Shown here: positions 37,242 through 46,427 of the stretch, one piece after another
Layout of the letters: the number at the start of each line of letters is the position of its first letter
How positions within the stretch are numbered: position 1 is the stretch's first letter
Source: Medicago truncatula
Lineage: Eukaryota; Streptophyta; Magnoliopsida; Fabales; Fabaceae
Assembly: GCF_003473485.1 (NCBI RefSeq)
Contig: NC_053042.1
Location: 52,849,762 to 52,913,761, forward strand
Direction: 5' to 3'
Length of the DNA stretch: 64,000 bases
Notes under the pieces: model-generated
The model's input: the letters and a program-made list of their open reading frames with translations, nothing else
What the model was told of the DNA's origin: nothing
Database searches by the model: none
Program-made: the position numbers and the translations under genes

Positions 37242-38252
37242 TTTTAAATAACCTACTAATATTTACCATTAAAATAGAAAAGATGGGTCTTTACTCTATA
37301 TTTTTTATAAGATCCTGACTTTTAATTTCATTTAACTATTTTCTAAAAGATCATTAAAAATCTAACTTTCATTTGTGTCAAAAACCTAAGTTTTTTAATA
37401 AGAACAAATTTATTTACTTTTACGTATAATGAATGAGATCGGATTGCGTACTTTAAAAAGGAAATTGTTTTATAGAATTTGAACTCTTAAACTTTAAATT
37501 TGCACATAACAAAAATCAAATTTCAATTTTCGAAATAGATATCAATAATCAGTTTTTGAAAAAGAGTAAGTAAGAGCAATTGAAAAGGAATATAATTGAT
37601 AAATTATACCTTTAAACTATCAAAATGATATTTAAATAAAACACAAAATTCATACAAAAACGACACTTAAAACAAAAAGGAGGGACTAATATCTTTTAAT
37701 TAATATTAATATTAATATTAATTTTGTAATATTGATTTTTCTTTTTGACAATGTGTATAAGCCATTGAATATAGAACCTAACAGTATATATTGTCCTATA
37801 TTAGTTTTATTTCAAAAAATGTACTATATCTCGAAAAATATCAAAAGACAAATTTTTGCTCATCAATAAAAGGTGGGTAGAGTTATCAATGTTGAGTTCA
37901 CACCGATGAAAATTATTCATTTGTCTTCTAATATTTTATAACATAAATAGTGGAAGATAAATATATGATTTTGATTGGTGTGAACCCAACATATTTTTTT
38001 TTTTGTTGAAGGAAATCAACACAGCATAACTTTATCACCCTTTTGTTGATAAATGTACGTTGTCACCTAATTAAAAACTTATATTCCAATTGTTCTTATT
38101 TTCACTTTTATAGGGTGGTTATGCTAAAAATCTATATTTATTTGATGCACCTAAAAAAGAGTGATTGTGCTAAAAATCTATAATAGATGAATTTTATTAT
38201 AACGAAAATGAAAAATATATATAAAATTTTATTAAAATTTAGTAAAAGCTAA
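37242..38252. other. AT-rich intergenic region
   Basis: No gene seen. Contains a short (TTAATA)n-like run near 37695-37725. Confidence 0.5.
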
Positions 38253-39078
38253 GGGGGTGTATTGGATTAGGATTTTAAAAGACAATTTTTGTTTAAAAAA
38301 GTTTTGAGGATTTTAAAAGACTTTGCAAAATTTTGATGACTTTGATGATTTTAAAAGACTATTAAGGATTTCAATAGATTTAATTCATAAGATTTTAAAG
38401 GATTTGAAATGATTTTATGGATTTCAAGAGATTTCAACATATTTTATGAATTTTAAGAAATAATTGAAAAAAATATCATAACACACTCTCTTTCACAAAA
38501 TCTCAATAAAGACTCTTTTATTTATTTTATTTTATTTTTTACGGGAGAGCTAGAGCTACAAAATCTCAATAAAGACTCTTTTATTTATTTTATTTTATTT
38601 TTTACGGGAGAGCTAGAGAGAGAGAGTGAAGGAATCAGAGAGAAAGAGAGGGAGAGAGAGAGGTTTTTTACGGGAGAGCTAGAGAGAGAGAGAGAGAGGA
38701 AAAGAGAGAGTAAAAGAGAAGGGAGGAGAGAGAGAGATAGTAAAATCTTAAAAGAAAAAAACAATCCTAAGAAATCTCATGTTTTCATGAAAGACTTTTT
38801 CATGCTAAAATTTCACTAGAAAATCCCACAAAATCCATCAAAATCTGATTTATTAAACAATCCTTCGAAATTTGAATGATTTTGAATACCACTGAACTTT
38901 TTTTAAGTGATTAAGAGTCTTATTGAATACCACAAAACTTTTTTTAAATGACAAAGAATCTTGATTGAATAACACAAGACTTTTTTAAATTGAAAAGAGT
39001 CTTGATTGAATACCACAAGACTTTTTCATGATAAAAAAGTCTTTTAAAATTCCTTAGAATCATGATCCAATACACCCC
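38253..39078. mobile_element. Tourist-like (PIF/Harbinger) element with expanded microsatellite
   Basis: 826 bp. Begins GGGGGTGTATTGGAT and ends ATCCAATACACCCC, flanked by TAA on both sides (38250-38252, 39079-39081), the target choice of PIF/Harbinger elements. Both arms carry repeated GATTTTAAAAGA / AAAGTCTTTTAAAAT motifs. The centre has a tandem duplication (AATCTCAATAAAGACTCTTT through ACGGGAGAGCTAGAG at about 38501 and 38560, third partial copy at 38665) merging into (GA)n runs. No transposase. Confidence 0.8.
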
Positions 39079-39396
39079 TAAGATTCATATTTGGATTTTG
39101 GACCAGATTCATTCATATTAGACATCCACTCTTTTTTATATTAATTTCTTCGAAGAAGTAAAGTTTTTTTCTTTTTTTTTTTTACAAAATAAAAAAGTAA
39201 ACAGTTGTTAATAAGTAAAGTTTTTCCTTCTTTTTACAAATTAAAAAAGTAACCAGTTGTTAATGAATATATGCATTAAATGCAAATGTAAAAAATCTCT
39301 CTTTTTTGCCAACTGGAACCATTTCAATACATTGATTTTCTGTATATAAACTCACACAATCTTATGCCTACATAGTACATACATACCAAGATCACA

Positions 39397-39947
39397 ATGA
39401 ATTTAGCTCCAGTCACTTGTCAAAGTATGGTATGTTTTCTGAGTACAAAAAATGATAATGATATCCAAGTTTCTTTGTATTGCTTTAGGACTGAAAAACT
39501 TCTTGTGTTGCCTATGGATCCATCATCAGGGTTCTATAAAGGCATGATTATTGGTTTTGGTATTGGATACATTTCTTCCACCAAAACCTATAAAGTGGCT
39601 TTATTGTATATACCAGATGATGAGACTAATCAAATGTTTCCTAATTCTTTCAACTGCCAAATCATTGAAGTCAGCAATAGCCATGATGGTGATGGTAATA
39701 GAAACTATTCATTCATATATACTGGCGAAAAATTGAAGAAACTTTTTATGATTTGGTGAATAATTTCCATCCTCCTGTGTGTATTGAGAACACCACATAT
39801 TGGAAGTCTTTCAACCATGCTTTTATTCTCTCTTTTGATTTCGAAAATGAGAATTTCGATATCAAATATTATCCAGATGAAATTGATTTTTCTTTCAATA
39901 AAACTGACAACATGTTTGCTAGTTATTTTCATATGTGTTATATTTGA
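39397..39947 (+). pseudogene. F-box-associated-domain protein remnant
   Basis: The frame from 39397 reads CQSMVCFLS, LYCFRTEKLLVLPM and GFGIGYISSTKTYKVALLY, the pattern of the F-box-associated interaction domain (conserved YNP..KK..LP and GFGYD....YKVV). A frame change near 39745 is followed by LVNNFHPPVCIENTTYWKSF and FDFENENFDI, the later part of the same domain. The N-terminal F-box is absent, though a TATA-like TATATAAAC at 39343 and an ATG at 39397 give it the look of a gene. Likely a truncated, frameshifted F-box paralogue. Confidence 0.65.
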
Positions 39948-40195
39948 AGAAGCAGAATAAGAGACGAAAAAAAAAAGTGATGCTGTAGGATGCACTATAT
40001 CCTTCCCTCATTTACAATGATACCAAGAGAATTGCATCATAGAATTTGCTAGTTATTTTCATATGTGTATCGTTAAATTTTAATTAATAAATATTGTATT
40101 AGTGTTCTTGTCAAAAAATAAAAATTGTATTAGTGTTGTAAAAAAAAAAACAAAAATTGTGTATTAGTGTGTATCGTTAAAGATTTTTATCATGT
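39914..40195. repeat. Nested short direct repeats
   Basis: A block with GCTAGTTATTTTCATATGTG occurs at about 39918 and 40047 around 110 bases of unrelated sequence. Just after, TTGTATTAGTG occurs three times (about 40094, 40127, 40160) separated by short A-rich pieces (TCAAAAAATAAAAA and AAAAAAAAAACAAAA), and TGTGTATCGTTAAA recurs at 40064 and 40168. The pattern suggests successive insertions each duplicating its target. Confidence 0.6.
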
Positions 40196-40218
40196 TATGC
40201 GTATTTCTTTATAATAAT

Positions 40219-40330
40219 TAGTTTTTTTTTTTTTGAACAAGCTAAAATGATGTGTTATAAACAAACGAGGTTCACCCCGCACAAGGCGTGCAAAGGGGCC
40301 ATCATAAGGAAGCACAAATAAAACATATAA
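40219..40330 (-). mobile_element. Possible LINE 3' end with poly(A) tail
   Basis: T14 at 40221-40234 followed by GAACAAGCTAAAATGATG and GGTTCACCCCGCACAAGGCG. On the minus strand this is a short unique piece ending in poly(A). I associate the motif with plant LINE 3' ends but could not verify it. Confidence 0.35.
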
Positions 40331-40859
40331 TAGTTACATGTGGACACCCATACAAAGGATACTACTATATATAAAAACAAAATAAAAATTATAGCATACT
40401 ACTATAAAAAAAAATATTGAAAACCTTAGAGGGACCTGACCTCTCTATTAGTCCTCCTTCTAACTCAATCCTGTGTAAATTATTGGCCACAATGTCACAA
40501 GTGACTTTTTTCTTTTTCTTTCATAAGATTTTTTTTGTTTTTAATTTAATACACTTGTGACATTGTGGTTGGTCAATGTCATCAATATCACCAACCACAA
40601 TGTCACCTAAGTATTGTTATCCGTAAATTATTCATGTTGATGTGACATCAATACAAATGACTCATGTGTATTTCACTAACTAGTTTAAGAAAGAGCAATG
40701 ATACACAAACATCCTGATGTGGCAAACCCCCTCCTACACCTCTTATGTGGCATTTTTTGTATTAATTTCAATGAGGATAATTTTGTCTATTTAAAAAAAA
40801 AGAGGGGCAATTTTGTCCAATCAATTCTGCATCTTTCTCACTCTCTTCTGTCTTTCCTT

Positions 40860-40883
40860 CCCCCCCCCCCCCCCCCCCCCCCC
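40860..40883. repeat. Poly(C) tract, 24 bases
   Basis: An uninterrupted run of about 24 C, then ACCCC. On the minus strand this is poly(G), able to form G-quadruplex structures. Length may be unreliable in assemblies. Confidence 0.8.
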
Positions 40884-41325
40884 ACCCCACTGCCTTCCGC
40901 CGCCTGAAACCAAAAATCACACCATCACCACCGTCGCTCGTCGTCGCCGTACTCACCATCGTCGTCCCGGCCCTCACCTCAAATCTAACTATCATCCTCC
41001 TTCTCAGATCTAATCAACCACCACCACCTCTCTCACACTATCGTCTTGCCGTCACAGCCTCTCTCCTACGATCAATAACTGTGATGAAGGCCAAAAACGA
41101 AAACGACGACGAAGTCGTAGTAAGAGAAAAGACGTGAGAAGACGAGAGTAACAGTGGTCGGAGAGAATAGACGACGAGGAAGCGGCGGTTGACGAAGATA
41201 ACAGTTAAGAGAGAAGGCGGAGAGGGAGAGAGAATTGAGGAAAAAGAGAGAAAAGGAGAAAATCAGAGGGAGAGAGAACGACAGGGTAAGATTTCTGGAG
41301 AGTGAATGAGAGAAAAAAAAAATTA

Positions 41326-41975
41326 GGATTAATAGGCTTTTACCCCCTGCAATATAGGTCACTTTTGGTTTTCCCCCTCTAAATTTTTTTTGTCAGATTT
41401 CGTCCTTGTAAAATTTTTTTGTTTTGGAAAACCCCTAAGCCAGCTGACTGTGCATTTTCGCTGATGTGGCACGCTGAGTCACCGTTTTCTGATGACGTGG
41501 CGCGCTGGCTGTATAATTTTTATATTTTTATTGCGTACACGTGGCATTTGTGATTTTTTTTTTAAAATTATGAAAAAACGAAAAAAAATCTAGAAAAATT
41601 AATAAAAATGAAAACAAATGCTGAAAAAATAAAAAAAAAAACCGGAAAAATTAATAAAAGTGATTAAAAAATTCTAGAGGGGCAATTTTTTTATTTTTCC
41701 GGTATTTTTTCAGCATTTTTTTTAGATTTTTTTCCTTTTTAAAAAAAAAATCACAAATGCCACATGTACGAAATAAAAAATTGTACAGTCAGCGCGCCAC
41801 GTCATCATAAAACGGTGACTCAGCGTGCCACATCAGCGAAAATGCACAGTCAGCTGGCCTAGGGGGGTTTTCCAAAACAATTTTTTTTTTACAAGTACGG
41901 AATCTGACAAAAAAAATTTACAGGGGGGAAAACCAAAAGTGACCTATATTGCAGGGGGTAAAAGCCTATTAACCC
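41326..41975. mobile_element. Palindromic Mutator-type MITE nested in the element above
   Basis: 650 bp, almost a fold-back. Starts GGATTAATAGGCTTTTACCC and ends (reverse complemented) GGGTTAATAGGCTTTTACCC. The arms of roughly 300 bp match with few differences (GCACGCTGAGTCACCGTTTT against AAAACGGTGACTCAGCGTGC). Flanked by AAAAAATTA at 41317-41325 and 41976-41984. No coding capacity; a transcript would fold into a long hairpin. Confidence 0.9.
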
Positions 41976-42059
41976 AAAAAATTAATTAAAATGCCATGTA
42001 GGAGGTGTACAAAGTGGTAGAGAAAAAGGTATGTCTATGTATCATTTTGCTTTAAGAAA

Positions 42060-42219
42060 ATGCTAACCAATGCCACCGGAGAAATGGTTAGCATGACCAT
42101 TACGAATTGAGAGTTGTCAACACTACTCACGCGCTCACCATTTCTCATACTTTTCCGTATTTGATCAAACTTGATTTTGGGTACCTTTGTCCTATTAGAA
42201 AATAGAAGAAATTGTTTTC

Positions 42220-42251
<32 letters not shown>

Positions 42252-43059
42252 TTAACAAAGGAACGCGGGTATTATACCCCATGGAGGAAGCTGAGAATCC
42301 TTTTTTTTTTTTTTTTTTCCTTTCTCTCTTTTGAACAAACTAATGGAGATTTGTTTCTCATATCATTTGATTAATTGGTTAAGAATAAAATGGGAAAACC
42401 GAGGAGAAAATTAGGAAGCAAATTAACGGGTTACGGATAAAAGAAACGATATTTGAACTACCATTTTATGATAATGTTATGATAATTTTTTCTTTCATAC
42501 TCATATTATGTTCTTAATTTTTCTTTCTATTGTTTTATTTTTTGTGTCAAGACCTACATTTTTTTTGTATATTTTGGTTGTCCTATAAAATGGTTGTTCA
42601 AATAACATTCTTAGTAGAAAAAAAAAAAAAAAATCACTCCATTATTAGGGAAGAAATACACTAGGTGCATGGGACAGTTTCTAATAAAGAAATAATCTGA
42701 CTATTCATTCAAATTAATTTTAATCTAAGCGAAAAAAAAATCATTTTTACACCACTTAAGGAAAAATGTAAATGTCATTTAATTTTCACAAATTAATAAA
42801 AAAAATATACTAGTAATTCTATTTTCACAATTACCTCTTATGGAACCTTGTTATATGAAAATAAAATATTTATTGAAAAATAAATTCTATATAATTGAAG
42901 GGTAATTTAGAAATAATACATAATAAGATAGAAATAATTAACATTTGTTTATATTTAAAAATATAAAAAATTGTTCAGAAAGAAAACTAAAAATAAAAGT
43001 TATTGCTTATACTCGATACAACATAAAGTACAATATCTTGCTGCATGAAGTATGTTAAT
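42060..43059. other. Intergenic with a (TTA)n microsatellite
   Basis: No gene. An ATT/TTA repeat runs from about 42222 to 42251, then poly(T) at 42299-42318. The rest is AT-rich. Confidence 0.6.
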
Positions 43060-45220
43060 TCTAAAGTCACAATTCGACTGGTCGAGTTAAGTCTCATTAT
43101 AGCTCATTTGATTTAAAAGAAAAATAAAAAAAAAATGTTGAAAAATGAACAAACCACAATTCTATGAATCATGAGTTATGTCTCATTATAGTTCATTTAA
43201 TCTAAAAAATATGTCGAATTTTTATCAAAAAATGAACTAACCATATTAGGATGACCGCGGGTTAAGTGTAACAATGTTGAACCTTTGTTCAAAAATGAAC
43301 TAACCATAATTCGACTAATATCAGGCGAAGTCTCATTGTAGTTATCCAATTTAGAAGAAAAGTCAGACTTTTATCAAAAAATGTACAAACCACAATTCAA
43401 CAAAGAATAAATTAAGTCTAATAATATTTCATTTGATTCAGAAGAAAGGTCGGACCTTTTTCAAAAAATGAACTAACAACACTTCGAATGATCACGAGTA
43501 AAGTTTCATTGTAGGTCATTCGATCTAGAAAAAATGTCAAAGTTTTGTTGGAAAATAAACTAACCATAGTTCGATTGATCACGAGTTAAGTCTTATAGTA
43601 GTTCATCTTATTTCATCTTATTTGGATGAAAGGATGATACTTTTAAAAAAATGAACCACCACCATATCATTGACTCAACACGAGTTAAGTCTCGTTGTAA
43701 TTCATCTAGTTTAGAATAAAGTTCTTAGAGTAGATAGGCAATTATCATCCTGAAATTGTAAGTTTCGTCAAATACCCCTTTGAAATTAACAAAATTTTAA
43801 TTACCCCCTAAAATTTCACAACGTTAATCAATTTACCCCCTCCGTCAAATTTTTCTGTTAGCGAACAAGACGTTTTGCAAATAACCCCCTGAAGTTTTGT
43901 ACTTATGTGCAAATTGCCCCCCAAACTTAAAAATTTATATTATTTTTTCTTAAAGACAAACAATTAACGATTAAATATTAAAGCTAACTATTAATTTTGG
44001 AGTTTGGAAAAACTACATGCATGTATACATCAAAATAGAGAAAAATGTGTATTTTTAAAGTGACAATAATGGTTATTTCTAATAGACAATTTTTTTTTTT
44101 TGGGGGTTTATAGATTAATAATCAGTTTTAAATTTATATTTTCTCCTACACCATCTTAGTCTTTTAACTCCTCCAACTCCTTCAACAATTTGCTCAAACC
44201 ATTTAAACTACACAACCCCCAATATTTTCATATGATTTGTTCTTGTTTACAAACTTTATAGAAAACTTCATTCTAACTTCTTGTTTGTGCTTCAGGCAGG
44301 GACAATCATTCATCGTATACAATCTAGCTCACACCACAATACTATCAGACCGACATATCATATATAACATATTAAGTAATATTCATGTAAAAAAGACACA
44401 AATCATCAGCAGATGAAATATGTGATCGGTATGTATAGAGGATCACTTATTGAGAAATGTCAAACACTTAGACATATATTTCTTTACCTTTGAAATTATT
44501 CCACAAATCATCCCATTACTGTCACTTTAAAAAATACACATTTTTCCCCATTTTGAAGCCTATTTTGATGTATATATGCATGTAGTTTTCACAAATTCCA
44601 AAATTAATAGTTAATTTTAATATTTAACTATTAATTGTATGTTTCTAAGAAAAAAAATAATATAAATTTTTAAGTTTGGGGGGCATTTTGCACATAAGTG
44701 CAAAACTTTAGGGGGGTATTTGCAAAACGTCATGTTCACTAACAGAAAAATTTGACGGAGGGAGTAAATTGATTAACGTTGTTAAATTTCATAAGAGTAA
44801 TTGAAGTTTTGTTAATTTCAGGGAGTAATTGACGAAACTTATAATTTCAGTGAAATAATTGACTATTTACTCAAAGTTCTTACCATTATTGGAGAGTAAA
44901 CTAACCACAATTCGACCGATCACGGGTTAATTTTCAATGTACTTCATCTCATTAAGAACAAAGTTTGTACCTTTGTCAAAAAAATGAACTAACCACATTT
45001 CTATTGCTCAAGAGGTAACTCTCATTTTGTAAATTAAAATAAAAAAATAAAAAAAAAATAAAAAAAGAAGAGGCAAGTCTCATTAATTGTAGTTCGTATA
45101 ATTAAAAAGGTCAAACCATTTTCAAAAATTTAACAAACAAAAGTTCAATTGCTTACGAGTTGAGGTTCACTATAGTTAATTCAATACAGAAGAAGGTCAA
45201 ATCTTTTTCAAAAAAGAACT
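43060..45220. repeat. Diverged 75-95-bp tandem repeat array, split by an insertion
   Basis: Units of the form AAAAATGAACTAACCACAAT then TTCGA..GATCACGAGTTAAGT, CTCATTGTAGTTCAT and a GAAGAAAGGTC..TTT end repeat about seven times over 43060-43720 and three or four times over 44885-45220. The copies are strongly diverged. A 1.1-kb element separates the two blocks and a 4.7-kb element inserted at the right edge. Non-coding; function unknown. Confidence 0.75.
43728..44872. mobile_element. Mutator-type element with TIRs of about 350 bp
   Basis: 1,145 bp. Ends GAGTAGATAGGCAATTATC and (reverse complemented) GAGTAAATAGTCAATTATT. The arms share TTACCCCCTCCGTCAAATTT, GTACTTATGTGCAAATTGCC and other blocks in inverted order. 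Flanked by AAAGTTCTTA at 43718-43727 and 44873-44882 (9 or 10 bp, depending on where the end is placed). The centre has no transposase. A related one-armed copy lies at 57385-57635. Confidence 0.85.
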
Positions 45221-46010
45221 AACATATGGGGTGGAGGCTAGGATGAGGGAGCCAATAGATCCCTCATGTCATGAGGGAGCAAAGATGCTTTTTTTTTACC
45301 TTAGGATTAAATAAATGGATTAGATCTTCTTCACATCAGCAAGAGAACACTTACAGCTCTCCACACTCAATCAAACATATCAACCCTCTTGTCTCTAAGT
45401 ACAATTTCTCTTTCCTCTCTAACCCCACCTTTCCTCTCTTCTCTTTTTTTTTTTTTTGTTGACAGAAAGCTCTATTCTCTTCACAACCCAACCTAGTGGC
45501 TTTACTCCGTCCCCTTCAATTCGCCGCCGCCGTCCAAGATGCCTCCACCATTCCGAAAACCCTCACACTGTCAATTCTTCTTTCAATTCTTATCTTGCAG
45601 TTTTCAAATTCATATCAATATATTAAGAAGAGGAACCGTGCAAAACTCTCTAGTTTTCTGGTATAATTAATATTAGTAGTATTATTAATTTATAATTACA
45701 GTAACTTTGGCTAATATTGTCACCAGGCCCCTACCTCTCCCTCCGGTGAAGGAACGTGAATGTTTGGTTTTCGGTGGGCAAAAGTAACCATAAACAGTGA
45801 AAAAACCTTAAAAAAATTATCTGTGGGCTTGTGGATTCGCAAAATAAGTATGTGCTTTTTAATGCCTTTCAATTCCGATCAAAAATCGTTGAGTTTAATA
45901 GTGCAACAAGGGAGATCCGATCGGGTCAAAACGCGGGTCGAAAAACCTGTTTTATAGTACACGGGCGAAGAAGATAAGTTCAAAAAATAAAAAAAATAAA
46001 AAATACATTA

Positions 46011-46076
46011 GCAGGTTTCAAACCTGCAACCTTTTCCTTGAGCACCATAAACATTACCAACTGCACCATCTTTTCA
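46011..46076 (-). repeat. tRNA-like module at inner edge of left TIR
   Basis: The minus strand reads GATGGTGCAGTTGGTAATG, then TTATGGTGCTCAAGG and GTTGCAGGTTTGAAACCTGC, with A-box-like and B-box-like parts. It mirrors the module in the right TIR but has diverged. No acceptor stem is evident, so it is not called a tRNA gene. Confidence 0.5.
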
Positions 46077-46427
46077 CTTGTTCATAAATGGGATTTTTAA
46101 TATATTTATTTATAGTTAACAGTTTTGAATTAACATTAAATAATCATTGATTTAATTCATTTTATTTTGAGTTTTTATATAGAGCAAGTCTAAATAAAAG
46201 TTATATGAACACAAATACATGAATGATAAAATTTAAAAGAGATATGATATTTAATTTTATCATCATTTTTGTGTGTGTGCCCGAATTTTTTTATTTGGTA
46301 TCGTGTCCAGCTAAGTATTTCTATTTTATATAATTAATTCAACCGTAAAATAAGATCTAAGAGGATTGGGAACAAAGTAGAACCTCAAATTTAAATGATA
46401 GGAATTTCTAAGATCAAAATCCCAGAC

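Larger units (their letters stand above)
40693..42050. mobile_element. Mutator-type element carrying GC-rich cargo, host of a nested element
   Basis: Ends GAGCAATGATACACA and (reverse complemented) GCAAAATGATACATAG; flanked by TTTAAGAAA at 40684-40692 and 42051-42059, a perfect 9-bp duplication. The arms share CTCCTACACCTC / CTCCTACATGGCAT. Without the nested 650-bp element and its 9-bp duplication it would be about 700 bp. The inside (40855-41290) is GC-rich and purine/pyrimidine-biased (CACCGTCGCTCGTCGTCGCC, CGGAGAGGGAGAGAG), unlike the flanks, and may be captured genic sequence, as in Pack-MULEs. It includes a 24-base run of C. Open frames here are low-complexity and are not called. Confidence 0.8.

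Noticed and set aside
40698..41362. Pro-rich and Gly-rich short frames and a Ser/Leu-rich minus-strand frame
   Set aside because: They translate poly(C), GTC and GA low-complexity sequence inside a Mutator-type element; no domain.
45760..45957. 65-codon frame in the left TIR
   Set aside because: The mirrored sequence in the right TIR does not keep the frame, so it is not under coding constraint.
46011..46076. True tRNA gene
   Set aside because: Only box-like parts are present; no acceptor stem or anticodon arm could be folded. The same applies to 23662, 36868, 48994, 63355 and 63623.
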